A stretch of 64,000 bases of DNA from Acanthochromis polyacanthus (GCF_021347895.1 NC_067131.1:12180653-12244652), one strand, 5' to 3'; numbered from the stretch's first letter, positions 27,101 to 39,387 are shown. The notes: generated by a model from the sequence alone, not told the origin. Program-made: numbers and translations.

Positions 27101-30100
27101 TTTCTACAGCTTGTTGAATGCAGGAGTAATTAATTGTGATCTACTGCAAATAACTGTTTACAATGAGGAGCAAATGTGTAAATAAATCACAGGAAAGAAT
27201 ATTTAGTTTCAGATCTGTGTCGTTAATTAACGGTGCAAGGAAGTGAAAGCTGCTTCATTGTCTGCAGGTCGGAGACACATCCAGGTGCGCTTGGTGGAAC
27301 CCACAGCTCACTCTCTAAACAGCGGCGACTGCTTCCTTCTTATAACGCCAAAACACTGCTTTATGTGGAGTGGAGAGTTTGCCAACGTCATCGAGAAAGC
27401 TAAGGTAGGGAACATTACACAGAATAACGGGCTTCACACTGGGATACTTCAAAGAAAGGCTCCAGAACTAGGACTGTGATGTTTAGGCTGGTGCTGGTAT
27501 ATCTTATTTAAAACAAACCAAAAAAAACTGCTGCAGAGAGAAACCTGCTGGATTTGTTAAATTTGATGTTCTGGTTCTGAACAAAGTAATAGTTTATAAA
27601 CTGGATTAATTAATTCTGTTGATGAGACCGCATCATACAGTGTGCCAACTTTTGTGTGGCCATTTTGTGTTCTTATTTGTTATTAATGTTTTAATCTCAC
27701 TATTTGTTTTCTCTGTATCTCTTTATTTCATGATGTGATGCAAGAATTTTCATTTCCGGGGTTTTGTTTATGGGATGTAAAAAATTTTTTTTTCCTATTT
27801 CCACCCTGATGAATACGTTGTAACATTAAAACCAACTTTTAACCAATTTGTCGAACTAAATCAAGACCTCTAATATAAAGCTCCCTTTACACTGTTTGAC
27901 CTGTGGTTGTCCCAGTCGTCCTCTGTCACTCTGAGAAACATTTATCTATGGTTGATTTGGACCTTTGATGACCACAAACAACCTGCTGAAAATGGAGAAG
28001 GCATAAGAAGTTTAGGACCAGGTGTGACTGCTTGGTTGCAAATTAAAAAGCACTGTGGAGCTGCATTTTTAAAACTAGAGAGCAGCAGAGGTGGAGGAAA
28101 TTAGCTGATGTTATGGCCCTCATCTCATACTCTTTATTGCCACTGGTCTGACTCAGATTGAGACTGATTTTATCTGTCCCATCTTGCACAATAAAACCTA
28201 CACAGTCGTCGTTGTGACCCAGTCTAAAGGCCCTTTTTTTCAGCGTTAAACTTTCCACTTGCATATGGGTGTAAAATGTGCTTTGTGTGATCAGGCGTCA
28301 GAGATGGCGTCGTTCGTCCAAGCCAAGAGGGACCTCGGCTGTAAAGCCCCCCAGGTCACGGTGCTGGAGGAGGGCATCAACACTGAGAGTCGATGGGCCA
28401 AAGAGTTCTGGAGCCTGCTGGGTGGAAAAACCAAATACAGAGGTACATACACACACTTCATTATGTTAAGTGAAAAGAAACACAGAGGAAGAAGTTGGCC
28501 TCAGTTCAGCTCCACATGGTTTGTGCCTCTGTTAATGGTAATTGGTACCAGTAGTATTCTCTTTTTTTCCCACAGAACTCTTCAGCTGCACTGATCCTTT
28601 GTAGCACAGAGTTTTGAGAACTAGTTTACCATTTGAATGACTGTCTGTCCCACCACACACCTACAAATGCTGTATGCCTACCCTAATTTCTGCAAACTGT
28701 GTGTGTTTTAGGGGCAGGGGAGCCAGAGGAGGATGAGCTGTATGAGAGTGGGGTGGTAGATTCTAACGGGGTGTACAGACTTCAAGGAGACAAACTGGTG
28801 CCTCATGAAGATGCCTGGGCCTCCATCCCAAGCGTGTCCTTGCTCGACTCTAAAGAGGTAACAAGAGTCATACTGTATGTCTGGGAAGTTTTGATAAATG
28901 TAGAAATCAAATTTGATCCATTTCACACCATGAAAATCTAGTTATGTACAAATCTTGCAAGGATGGTTAACCCAAAGGCTAGAGGTGTTCATAAAGCATC
29001 CATAATAGTCCAAATACACAAAACAATACATATTTATAATTATTTCTATTGCTGTAATAACTATCTGAACTTTGTCTTTCTCCTCTGCTGCTAACGTCAG
29101 GTCTTAGTGTTTGACTTTGGCGGTGAAATATACGTGTGGCATGGGAAAGACGTGCCCCTGAGTGACAGAAAAGTAGCCGTCAAACTGGGCAAACAGCTCT
29201 ACAGTGGCAGCTATGACTACAGCAACTGCAGAGTCAACCCTTTAGATGCCTCCTGCACAAATAAGGATGTGCCTCAGTGAGTGTGATCTGTTAAATCTTC
29301 CCCTTTTTATATCAACTGACACTTTTGCTAAAGGAATGCTTTGATGAATGTTTAGCTTGTGTTGTAGGGCTTTCCTGCTTTGTGCTTCACAAAAAAGTGG
29401 GACAAGCTGCATTTGTTACATTACTCTTTGTGTTATTGCAGCCTCTAGTGGTTTTTCTCTGCCAGTGCAGCTGCACAGATGAAACTTTTTCATTTTTTTA
29501 TTATTGACACAATATGTGAAACATCCAGGCAGGGAGAAAGTCGTCCAAGCTGGACTCTGTTTGGCCGTTTGTCGGAGCACAACGAGACGTCCCTGTTCAA
29601 AGAGAAGTTCCTGGACTGGGCCGAGAGGAAGAAAGAGGAAGCAGCTCAAACTGAGGAAATCAAGGTAGATAAGATTAGATGTAGGGTTTGTGTTTTGAAC
29701 TTATCACCAGTGACAGCTTTCATAAATATCTTTTGGTTCATTTGTGGTTGTTGTCAGTTGTGTCACATTTTATAAACTAACTTAAAGTGTTGTTTGTTTG
29801 CTCAGAGCCCCGTCCACTCCACCGTACGCTCCCCGCTTGACTTGGACCTGCAGCCATGTGACGCCAAAGCCCTGCTGGACAACGAGCCGAAGCCGGTGAA
29901 GACAGTTCTGGAGGGGGTTGATGTCCAGCGGGGCCACGGTGCGGTGAGGACAGAGGATGGAAGACAGGCGGAGTTGGCCACAGTGGCTGTAGAGGCCTGG
30001 CACATCAGAGAGCACGGTGAAGAGGAACTGCCCGAAGAGAGCCTGGGTCAACTGCACGAGTGTGACGCCTATATCATCCGCTGGAAGTACTCTATCACCA

Positions 30101-33100
30101 CACTGGGTGAGTCATGTTGTTGGCACAGAGGGGCTTGTAGAATAAACGGTGAACTGACAGAGGAGGTTCACATGCAATGAAAAAATCGTGAAAACTTGAG
30201 AAGATTAATGGCAGAAGGATTTTTATCTTTAGTGAAGTGCAACTGCATTAAAAAAAGTGGGATAGTGTGTTGGACAAACTGTGAAAAGTGCATTTATGAC
30301 AGGAGACAGTTGTGTGATTGAAAATGTTTGGAAAGAGGCAAATGTGCTCGGCAAGGGTTTAAGAACACAAGCTTTAGCTTTGCCTTTTAACAGAAGTGAG
30401 AGCCACAGTCTTGATTTCTTCCACTGGATTTACTGTGGTTCTGTTCTGTCAGTGGGGAAGCGGCAGAAGCCTGGTGAGCTGAGTGCTGGAGCTCCTGGAA
30501 GAGAGAGGACGGCTTGTTTCTTCTGGCAGGGCCGCCACTCCAGCGCCAGTGAGAAAGGAACCTCAGCTCTAATGACAGTGGAGCTGGGCAGCCACAGGGG
30601 CTCACAGGTGAGTATCAGTTTATTATGGACTCACACAATCAATAATAGACATTAGAAGAAACTTTAGCATTAAGATAAAGTTCAGTTACCGTGGCAAATG
30701 CTTTGTCCACCCATTGCTTCATTATTTCCATCAATATACAAACATTCATGCACGTGTTTTTTGGTAGCAGTTAATCTTGAGTATGTCTTTTTTCGTCTGT
30801 TTCTGTGCAGATGTTGGTGAGTCAAGGAAAAGAGCCGCCGTGCTTCTTGCAACTCTTCCAGGGAGGTTTGATCATCCACAAAGGCAGCAGAGATGACAGT
30901 GCCAACAACACAGGTAGAACTGATTAAAAGCTTTGCACTACTAATTAATGTTGAGGCTTTCATCTAAACTCATTATTAGAGCCTCATTAATGCTGTATTT
31001 TTGGGGCCAATGCTGGTTCAGATTAGAGTAAAAAAAAAAAATCTAATATTGACATATCAGACAAAATACTAATGCATTTATCTATACATCTATATGCTAT
31101 AGTAATATTAAAAAGGGGAAGTGATTGGATCATTGTTTATTAACTTTCAAGCGATGTATTTCACCAACAAGCTAGCAGCTTACGGTGAGACACCACATGA
31201 CTCCATCATCTGTGATACTCTGCTACATGTGCTGCAAACAGCGCTGACAGACTTGTAAAAAATGGAGCTGGAGCTGCTCTGCAATGCAAGCTGTATGATG
31301 ACAACAGTAAATTCCAGCAATGAAGCCGTCACCTTGACGCTCAAAAAATTCCTCTCTTTTAATCTACATTGTAGGAAAAACCCACACGACCACTTTATAC
31401 AAATAAACTGTTTACTTAAGCTCACGCACAACAAAAATACTGTGTAAAAAAACATAATGCTCAGATTTTTGAAAATAGTGCAAGACACTAGAGGTCACTC
31501 CACTCTCAATGCCTGACCTTGCTAGCCACACTCAGACCCCCTGCTCACTCAAGAAGCAACTAAAGGTGCTTTAACTGTTACTGGGAAGCAATGATCACAG
31601 GCACCTTTTTCCACATATTACACAATTATATGAATGAAATCGTGTAATAATTTAAATCAACCACACACCTCAAGTGCAAGAAATAAAGTTATCTTACTAT
31701 ATATTTCTAAATGCTTCTTTTAAATCCTCTTTAATCAATGAAAATTGCTCTTGATTGACCATTAACTTAAGTCAGTGCATTTTAATTATTAAGCATCACA
31801 CACTCAGGCTCCTACAGCAACATAAATATAAGATTCTTTTTATTCTGTGCAGAAAATTTCAGTTTTCACGCAACATATATCCCAATATGGGCAGATATTA
31901 TTGGCCAACCTGTTTATTGTTTAATCTGTATTACTGGTGAGACTTAACTGATTTTAACACAAGGGTGGATTGAGAATGTGTTGCCTTTTTTTGTCAAATA
32001 AACACACTAACACATATCATGTTCTCTTCATGTCTACAGGAGACTGGAGGTTGTTCTGTGTCCGTGGTGAGGCTGAGGTAGAGGCCTCACTGGTGGAGGT
32101 GGTCTGCCAGCGGGCCAGTCTGCGCTCTCGTGCCAGCTTGGTGCTGCTTAACGCTCAGAAAGGAAAACTCTACTTGTGGCACGGATGTAAAGCACACGCA
32201 GGTGCCAAGCAGGTGGCCAAAAGGGCTGTGGACAAACTAACCCAGAGGTACGGCATAGGCAGATGGGTAAGTAAGTGTGGGATTGATGGACATGCGGGTG
32301 GAACAACAGTTTTCTGTTTCTTCAAGGTGCCCCTCAGAGTTGGGTCTGAGCAGCTCCAGCAGTGTGAGAGTGGAGGAGGTGGAGGAAGGATCTGAACCTG
32401 CTGAGTTTGTGAAGGCTCTGGGCTCGCAGGATAAGAAGGCTTACGACTGCATGCTGCAAGGTGGGGAACGTCACACACCGGCTTCTTAAACCCACAGCAG
32501 GAAGTAGCGAGAGATCATCACCGAGTGTGCGTGTGTTCTGTGCAGATCCGGGGAAGTACAACTACACGCCCCGGCTCTTCGGGCTGAGCGCCAGCTCTGG
32601 AGTGTTTGAAGGGGAGGAGCAGCTGTATCCCAGCAGGGTGACGGAGGGAGTCATGGCGATGCCTTTCCTGCAGGAGAACCTCTACTCTGCACCACAGCCA
32701 GGTAACACACACCCACACAGATTCCAATTTGTATTCATCACAGCGTCACAGAGGTCTGAAGCTCTGAATCAGGCAGGTTTTTACATATGAGAAATGTGAC
32801 TTCAGCATGTAGAAGATGTTTGAAGAAGGATGAAAAAGATGCAAGCCAGTAGAGTGTTACTAGATGAATCAATAGCTCCAAAAATGACATCCTGGAACAT
32901 TCATTTTCAACAAAACTCAGAAATCCCTCACACAGTAATACCTAAAGATACATAAAAATCAGAGTAAAGCCGTGTCTTGCAGCTCGCACCAGCATTTTCT
33001 CCTAATTTCTTGCACATATACCAACCTGGATGGGCAGAGGAAGAATACCAGCTCTCAACTGTGACCTCTTGCATTGTAGTTAAATTTGAATTTACCGATC

Positions 33101-35485
33101 TCACTGAGCTGGACATTGCTGCCCGTCTGGAGCTCAGAACACCTACATTACAAGTGTTTAATAGACTCTCCCTCGGGCTTCTCTGTAGATGGATTCTGCT
33201 TTATTGTTGGATTTTAATGTGGAGCTTTCCCTCCTTTGCAGTAACTACAATGCCATCTTTTCTAATGCCCGTGTTATTCCTTCTCCAGCCCTGTTTCTGC
33301 TGGACAACCGCATGGAGGTGTATCTGTGGCAGGGCTGGCAGCCTGAAGACACCCAGAGCACCGGATCTGCAAAGATGCGCTGGGACAACGAGAGGAAGTG
33401 CGCCATGGAGACTGTGCTGCAGTACTGCAAAGGTTGGAGCATTTTAACCAAGCAGCCTACGACAGCTGAAAGATATGTCCCGTATTTTCTCTCCAAAGTG
33501 GTCATCTATGGTGCACATGCGTACAGTTTTTATTTTGTATGGCACCTTTAAATGTACCAGAATGAGGAATAGGATCCTGAGTCTCATTGCCTCAAATTAA
33601 GGACATAATCCGTCAGGCTGTGGCTTATTTATTTGCATCTGAAATCAAGGTTCCAGTATTATTTTCTTTGTTACTCTTTAATCTAAATAATCCTTTGTGT
33701 TTTCATTATGTGCTAATTTCATATTCAGCTATCTTAAGTCGCTGATACCTAGTTCTTGCTAAGCTAGTCCTCAAGATAAAAATGTTCTTGCTTTTTCTTT
33801 TTTTTTTAGCTTAAATGCATATTTTTCATCCATTTCCGATTGTCTGATTCACAGAGAAGAACCCTCGGCGCCCCCCTCTGGCCTATCTGGTCCTAGCAGG
33901 CTGTGAACCCCTGACCTTCACCAACATCTTCCCTTACTGGGAGAAGGACACCAGTATCACAAAGGTGGGTGGCATCTGAGTGCGAAAACGATGATACAGA
34001 TTTTGTGTGTTGTAACAGTTTTTCAGCGATGTATCTGCTCATGTACCGTCATTTTTGTGCGTTCACAGGCCGAGAACTCCAAGAACAAGGTGACCTTGGT
34101 GAAGGAGGCGCTGTCCAAGCTCAGTAAGCAGCAGTACTCCATCGAGGAGCTGACCGGGAAGCCACTGCCGGAGGGAGTGGACCCTCTACGTCTGGAGGAT
34201 TACCTGTCTGACCAGGACTTTAAGGTAGGACACGCCGAGTGACTCCTGATCTGTGTATTGTTAAGTAAAAAAATGTTTCTTAAGAACATTCACAAAAATA
34301 AATAAATAAAAAAATCAAGTGAAATTCACTGGATTTTGGTCGATGTTTTAGTGAATATTCTTAAAGAAAATATTGGTTAAGTTTAACTGATATAAATATG
34401 TAATCACTTTAAATATTTTTAGGATTTTTTTTGGAAGACTTTTAATAATTTTTTGAAAATATTTAAAATAATTTTCTTGCCAAATTTAGGGGATTTATTA
34501 TTTTTTAATTTAAGAAATTATTGGAATTTTCTTCCTGAAGGTTTTGCAAATTTTCAGAAATTTGGGGAATTTTTTTTTTTGCTGATTTTTTGTTTTTTTC
34601 AGACAAGAAAACTATAGTTTTGGTGCCTGTAAATGAATACGACAAGAGGGTTAATTATGTGAGAGATAAAATAATAGAGAGTCATGATCAAAGAAAACAT
34701 AACATAGATGATGAATATTGAAATCGTGATTATTTTTTTATGATCATTCATTGATTTAAGGGACATTTAAGGAATTTTTACTGCAGTTTCCCATCAGTAA
34801 CCAGTCCTGCTTTCACCCCCATGCTGGGCTTCACTTCTGCTGATGTACAAGTGTCATTAAAATAAGTCTGAAAAGAAGGTTCTTCTGTATGTGATTTCAG
34901 AGAATCACCTAAAGGCAAAATATGAATGAATGTGTACCAGTATGCCTCATTTGTTTAACATCTTTTTTATTCATAGACTATATAATATATGGATGATCCA
35001 TTAACACCTCACATGCGGGCTACAGTAGGTGCTACCTACAGAGAAGCCTGTAGTCTCTCTGCTACGTTCAGACAGAGTGTTGGACCAACAATTAAATAGC
35101 AAAGAGTGAAATCCAGCAGATTAACATAAACTGAAACCAAGTGATTTTATCTACATGGGCTACGGAGTTTTCTATAAGCAGAACACACATTTTAAATTTC
35201 ACAATCACACCAAATCATGTTCATTTTACTGTTGGGAAGCCAAACCCATGATTACTATCTGAATAATTGTGCAGCCGTTCTATAACCCGTGACTGGCCTG
35301 CGCATACAAAGTTATTTCTGTACGTGTCCCAGCTCAACCACAACACATAATCAGCTTCCACTGACTTTTATTTGTCTTCTTCCTTTCATGCCTTCCAGTC
35401 ACTTCTTGAGATGAGCCGAGTTGAGTTCAACGCCCTGCCAAACTGGAAGCAAAAGAATCTGAAGAAAAGCAAGAATCTGTTTTAA
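6132..35485 (+). CDS. svil: Supervillin, C-terminal 1,358 residues (27 exons, 5' end outside window)
   Basis: Supervillin is a membrane-associated, actin- and myosin-II-binding scaffold of the villin/gelsolin superfamily. Exons: 6132-6166, 9690-9751, 12972-13069, 14256-14352, 15621-16150, 17224-17359, 23885-24032, 24483-24557, 24878-24964, 25288-25471, 25693-25865, 26914-27069, 27268-27404, 28295-28442, 28712-28857, 29101-29276, 29529-29664, 29806-30106, 30453-30607, 30811-30913, 32040-32247, 32327-32460, 32546-32701, 33289-33432, 33855-33964, 34069-34224, 35399-35485. All junctions are AG/GT and every phase joins without a stop. Residues counted from the first full codon: a charged, serine-rich linker with a poly-Glu run (exon 5); the family-typical GRMAKRGLVS (~364-373), [12 protein letters not shown] and EGINT; gelsolin-like repeats ~590-1290 with [15 protein letters not shown] and YLWHGCKAH; and a villin headpiece ~1296-1358 ending in KSKNLF. 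Human supervillin is ~1,790-2,210 residues, so the N-terminal part lies upstream. The 35-bp first exon is the least certain. Teleosts have several svil paralogues and I cannot say which this is. Confidence 0.95.
7168..7426 (-). pseudogene. Decayed non-LTR retrotransposon ORF2 C-terminal fragment (tentative)
   Basis: Two overlapping - strand frames read as one protein if the frame changes at the T-run near 7261-7267. The first gives a helical stretch ending in [10 protein letters not shown]. The second gives [14 protein letters not shown], which resembles the short region after the reverse transcriptase near the end of fish LINE ORF2 proteins. No reverse-transcriptase motif remains. It lies in svil intron 1 of this window, antisense to svil. 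Confidence 0.35.
8682..8701. repeat. (CT)n microsatellite
   Basis: About ten uninterrupted CT units in a svil intron. Confidence 0.9.
9896..10813. mobile_element. TTAA-flanked non-autonomous DNA element, 918 bp
   Basis: The ends are AGCTGCTGTCCGGAGTTT and its reverse complement (18-bp inverted repeat), flanked by TTAA at 9892-9895 and 10814-10817. A TTAA duplication is typical of piggyBac and Kolobok transposons; I cannot decide between them. The interior has unusually high GC and CpG for this intron and keeps a short coding remnant on the - strand. It lies in the svil intron just after the exon at 9690-9751. Confidence 0.8.
10174..10425 (-). pseudogene. Residual coding fragment in the TTAA element
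   Basis: The 83-residue frame begins with an acidic stretch ([12 protein letters not shown]), passes through an Arg/Gly-rich basic stretch and ends in [15 protein letters not shown]. An acidic start followed by a basic linker is reminiscent of the N-terminal region of TTAA-specific transposases, but no catalytic domain is present and the match is not specific. Overlapping + strand frames look like shadows. Confidence 0.3.
13335..13370. repeat. Imperfect (CA)n microsatellite
   Basis: A run of CA units broken by single GA and TA units in a svil intron. A second short (AC)n run lies near 14961-14980. Confidence 0.85.
19440..19985 (-). repeat. Non-LTR retrotransposon 3' tails (reverse orientation)
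   Basis: The block starts with an AAT run followed by AACTTTATTTATATAGCA. At 19935-19985 it ends in a second tail-like segment, GATAGATTTTATTGTTCC followed by GAGATTTGTCTTGGACA. Both resemble the reverse complement of the 3' ends of dispersed fish LINE/SINE families. They are probably two separate fragments. No coding domain is recognisable. Confidence 0.45.
21128..21200 (+). repeat. tRNA-derived SINE-like remnant
   Basis: GGGGTGGCTGTGGCTCAGGA followed by a diverged ATCCCTGG resembles the tRNA-related head (A-box-like region) of a common fish SINE. It is short and decayed. Confidence 0.35.
21409..21700 (+). repeat. Dispersed repeat, copy 1
   Basis: It begins with an ACCGATACCGGAT-like segment and continues into TTACATGTGCTGCAAACA and GGAACTGCTCTGCTGCA. 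The same order of segments recurs at 30995-31320, and the opening segment near 58522. Family not identified. Confidence 0.45.
23508..23517 (+). promoter_or_regulatory. TATA-like box in a svil intron
   Basis: TATATAAAAG is a good TATA-box match 368 bp upstream of the svil exon at 23885. An ATG at 23792 is in frame with that exon with no stop between, so a transcript starting here could encode a shorter supervillin. The position and frame are seen in the sequence; promoter activity is inference. An earlier ATG near 23557 opens a short upstream frame. Confidence 0.3.
30995..31320 (+). repeat. Dispersed repeat, copy 2 (may extend to ~31905)
   Basis: It shares CTACATGTGCTGCAAACA and GGAGCTGCTCTGC with the copy at 21409-21700. 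A segment near 31875-31905 (CCAATATGGGCAGATATTATT) may be the far end. It lies in the svil intron before the exon at 32040. Confidence 0.4.
34260..34654 (+). repeat. TTAA-ended AT-rich repeat, copy 1
   Basis: This AT-rich block ends GTAAATGAATACGACAAGAG then GGTTAA. The same ending occurs at 38700-38703 and 52769-52772. Inside is an inverted pair (TTAAGAACATTCAC and GTGAATATTCTTAA). An end of GAGGG next to TTAA suggests a TTAA-targeting (piggyBac-type) MITE, but I do not see the opposite end clearly. It lies in the last svil intron. Confidence 0.55.
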
Positions 35486-36000
35486 AAACACATCATTCGG
35501 TTTCTTTTTTGTTTTGTTTTTATCATTCTCAGCAGCTCGTTTGTGTTTTGTTTTTTATTCCATCAAAAAAATAAAATCATGGTGTCATTTTGTAGAAGAC
35601 TGAGAAAGGCAAATGTACAATTTTGTTTATATATTGACTTATTTTTAATACCAGTGCCATTTTTTTTATGTTTCCATGTGTCACTAAAATACTTTAGCCA
35701 ACAATTATGTGCAATTGTTAATCTTTTTGATGGAAAGATTTTTTTCTTGTATGGAAAAAACAGTTACCGTCACATTTTAAATATGTAAAATACCATAAAT
35801 GAACGTGTCTTTGTGTGTTTTTACTCCAGACATGAAATCTTGTGTGAGAATGTGTAAAAAGATACACCTTTGGTTTTCAAGCTTCAAGTTTTTCTTCTTT
35901 CTTTTACATTTCATATAAGTCAGCTCTGAGCAAAGGGAATAAATTGTTCGGTCCCCACTTTGAAGTTGTCAAAGAATAGAAGAAAATCAAAAGAAACTGA
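35486..36000 (+). other. svil: svil 3' untranslated region with two poly(A) signals
   Basis: After the TAA at 35483-35485 the sequence is AT-rich and non-coding. AATAAA occurs at 35570-35575 and again at 35938-35943. Either could end the transcript; use of the second would give a ~470-bp 3' UTR. Confidence 0.6.
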
Positions 36001-38259
36001 AGTGCAGTGTACAATCCCTGTAATCTGAGGTTGTTTGGTGACATCAAACTGAGACTATAGACTCTGTTTTCGCTGAAATATGTTCACATTATATCTTTTT
36101 AATTGATGTTTTATCAGAAAGGCATCATTGAAACGTATCCATATGCCTTTATTTAGTTTTTTCCTTGTTTTCGGTACTGAATACTTCCTGGTTCTCATAC
36201 AGTATATAGTGACTTGTGTGCCAGTGATGGCAGCCGTCTGGTTGTTTGGGACCAAATCTGATCCGTTTGTCTCGTCATCAATGTTTTTCCGTTTGTTTTT
36301 GTGAATCTGTGTGGGTATGTTTGAGTAAATGTGAAGCTTTAAAAGTATTAAGTGTGTGTGTTGAGGAGAGAAACTGTGCAGACTGCCTTTATCCTTGTAA
36401 TGGTATGTTACATACATAACATCCTGTTTATAAAACTGCCTGCTATGTGTGAGTTAAGAAATTCTCTGCATGGTGTTCTCAAAAAAACTACAATCATGTA
36501 TTCATTTGTCGCATCTTTTTTGTGATAGATCAGACCTGTGTTATATGTAGAGACGGCAACAAGAGCAGCTCTTATTTCTCAGCGCGTACAGTTGACTTTA
36601 GGTGGTGTGGGAGCGAGATAGTAATGCTCAGTATTCGATTTTAATTAAAAAATTCAAAAGAAAAAACAACGGATTCACGTCTTCTTTTAAATAACACCAG
36701 AGAAGATTTTATTCTAACCCCGATCTCACAAACCGAAGGCATTTTGACGTGTCAGGAAGCACAGGTTTGAAGAACAAACCAGACTTCTGGGACACCGTAA
36801 TAGAAGGAAACCACCTGAAAAGTTATTAGTAACAGCTGTTCTCCTGCTATAGCAAGTCAAAATGTCTGCTGTGGAAAAGGTTTGCTAGCAGACGCGGAGG
36901 TGCACAACTGCACATACCGTATTGTAGTTCTTTGAAAAAGCTTTTGTGCAACATTGTGAGTCTGTTGAACAGATGTTTGAGAAGTAGACTGTGTAATTAT
37001 TCCTTTTGGTTTAACCACAAAAAAGTCCCACTGAGATTAGGAATGGATTTTTGTAAGAGGTCAAAAATAGAACATTTTATAGAACCTCTGCTGAAAATCG
37101 ATATTTTAATTAATGTAAATATTTTTACCTAGATTATATGTGAGTATGGTATTTTTTGTAATACTGAGCCTGGTTCTCTAGAGGTTTTTTTTCCTTCCTG
37201 GTAGAGCGGATAATTGTTGCCAAGTTGTTCCTCAAAGGGAACTTTGGTTTGTTAGCTTCTCTGTTTAACATTTATAAGCTCCTCATGTTATTACATGAAG
37301 TTCTATGAGATGATAGATGTTGTGAATTGGCGGCATATTAGTAAAACTGAATTGGATTGAATTACGAGTGAAATAATAAGCAATTCCATCTTGAAGCTAA
37401 AGCTTCCCAATGACGGTCTGAAAATATAAAACAAACCTAATGAGCCAGTCCTGTCTACCAGTTTCCACTTTAAACATATGTTTGAAGAACTTGCCATTGT
37501 AGAGAAGAGAGTATTTTTTACTGCGTTTGAGAAGAGTCGTAGGTGAGCTGGTGTGCTGAGCTGCAGCAATGCTTCATAGATCTGCACATTCTAGAGGAAG
37601 CAACAGTTTAGAGTTAAAGATATTGTTAAATGTAGGCTATTTTGAGGCTGGAATTAATCGTTTGCATTAAATCTTTTTTTACAAAGTCATTTTCATACAG
37701 AAAGATGAGTTTTTAGGAGCTTTCTCAAAAGCTTGAGTGAAAATTTTAGAGATATTCATTGAAAGAACGACCTGACTGACACTATATCAAAGATCAAAAT
37801 GTGTGACAGTCGCATAAACTCGCTAAATGTTATTTACAAATCATCAGTGTTAATGATCACACAGGGAGAACTGTTACACCAAAATTACTTGGATGGTAAA
37901 AAAAAACACTGCGGAGCCACTTCTTCTTAAACACGACTTTAATCACGGCAGCCTCTTGTCACAGCTGCTAAAGACTAATAATGTCAACGACGACACAACA
38001 CACAGAGCTGGAGCTGGTCAATGTTCAGCTGAAGGCAGCCAGTATTATCGGTATTAAGCCCGTCTGTGTTTGACAGGTCATTTAATGAGATGCTTTAAAA
38101 TTAATCCTCTGTGTTTGAAGCTCATTTTATTTAAAAAAAAGTCTCAGGGAGCCGGAGCAGCTTATGTCAGGACTGATGTCAGATTTGGCACATTAACAGC
38201 CAACATGGGGAACATTACTCCAAATGACTGTATTGTGCTTAGAGCCTTTCACACTCACA
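36001..38259. other. Intergenic, no gene seen
   Basis: Short frames on both strands (the longest at 36055-36417, - strand) have no domain and no flanking gene signals. I see nothing I can name here. Confidence 0.6.
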
Positions 38260-38703
38260 GTGAAACTTCTGATGTCCACATTTTTAACATTTTTGAGAAA
38301 TTTTTGAGCATTTTTTGGTGGGAAAAAAAGAAAATGTTTCCTTATGAACATGTAGAAATAAAATGAACCAAAATCCAGCAAAATTTGCTGGATGTTTGCT
38401 CATTTTTAAAAAAATAAATGTCCTTAAAGAAAATACTATAAGTTTTACTGATACATATGCAATCACTTTAGATGTTTTTTGAATTTTTTTTGCAAGATTT
38501 TTCATCTTTTTGTAATATTTACAAGAATTTTCTTGCTAAATTAAGGGGATTTTTTTAAATTAAACTTTTAAGGGAAACTTTTAAGGAATTATTGGAAAAA
38601 AAATTCCTAAAGGTTTTGCAAATTTTCAGAAATTTTTGGATTTTTTTCACACAAGGAAACAATATTTTTTGTTGCCCGTAAATGACGACAACATGAGGGT
38701 TAA
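38260..38703 (+). repeat. TTAA-ended AT-rich repeat, copy 2
   Basis: It shares its body and its ending (GGAAACAATATTTTTTGTTG, then GAGGGTTAA) with copies at 34260 and 52294. Its TTAA end lies three bases from the left terminus of the 12.8-kb transposon, whose target duplication (38702-38706) overlaps that TTAA. Confidence 0.6.
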
Positions 38704-38706
38704 TTC
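38702..38706. repeat. Target-site duplication, left copy
   Basis: AATTC directly before TATGG. If the first T of the element is counted in, AATTCT matches on both sides as a 6-bp duplication. Confidence 0.75.
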
Positions 38707-39322
38707 TATGGAATCACAGGAGTGCCAAAATAAATAGGAAATAAATGTGGAAATGTAAAGAGAATCAATAAAAGAATCAATAATAAAAATAAACAAATGT
38801 AGTAATATTCTTTTTCCATTTTGCTTTTGCTTATTCCATTTTGTCTTTGCCTTTTCTGTTTTGTCTTTGCTTTTTCCGTTTTGTCTTTGCTTTTTCCATT
38901 TGCCTTTGCTTTTGCTTTTTCCATTTTGTCTTTGCTTTTCTCACTTTGCCTTTGTCTTTTCCATTTGCGTTTTGCCTTAGCTTGAGCCATGAAGTAAAGG
39001 CAAAGGCAAAACGCAAATGGAAAAGACAAAGGCAAAAGGAGAGAGACCCGCCTACAGCCATTTGATTGACAGCTTGAGCCATGAAGTAAAGGCAGTCAAT
39101 CAAATGGCTGTAGGCGGGTCTCTCTCCTTTTGCCTTTGTCTTTTCCATTTGCGTTTTGCCTTTGCCTTTACTTCATGGCTCAAGCTGTCAATCAAATGGC
39201 TGTGGGCGGGTCTTCCTGTCCAGGATGACTAGTCCATACCTGATCACACGATTCCTGCTGGACAGTGGTAGCTCTGTATACATGCTAGCTCTTAGCGCGG
39301 GCGACAGGAAGCAGTGTCACGG
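38707..39322 (+). repeat. Left terminal inverted repeat, 616 bp
   Basis: By direct reading this is the reverse complement of 50883-51497, with a single-base length difference in a T-run (about 38870) as the only change I found. Its outer part is a run of short imperfect units of the type GCAAAGACAAAATGGAAAAA (reverse strand). Its inner part contains a perfect palindrome (38979-39070 with 39095-39186). The HECT gene start codon lies 66 bp beyond its inner edge, so the repeat probably holds that gene's promoter. Lys-rich open frames across it are composition artefacts. Confidence 0.95.
38979..39186. repeat. Perfect 92-bp palindrome in the left terminal repeat
   Basis: Arms 38979-39070 and 39095-39186 are exact reverse complements over 92 bp. 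The 24-bp spacer repeats the first 24 bases of the arm (AGCTTGAGCCATGAAGTAAA...). The right terminal repeat has the mirror copy at 51019-51226. Confidence 0.9.
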
Positions 39323-39387
39323 ACAGGAAGGAACGTCTCTTTCGCGCCGTTAATCAGAAACGTCCCGCGAACGTCCGAAGAGGTACA

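Noticed and set aside
36055..36417. 120-residue - strand open frame after svil
   Set aside because: No domain, no splice or poly(A) support, in AT-rich sequence just past the svil 3' UTR.
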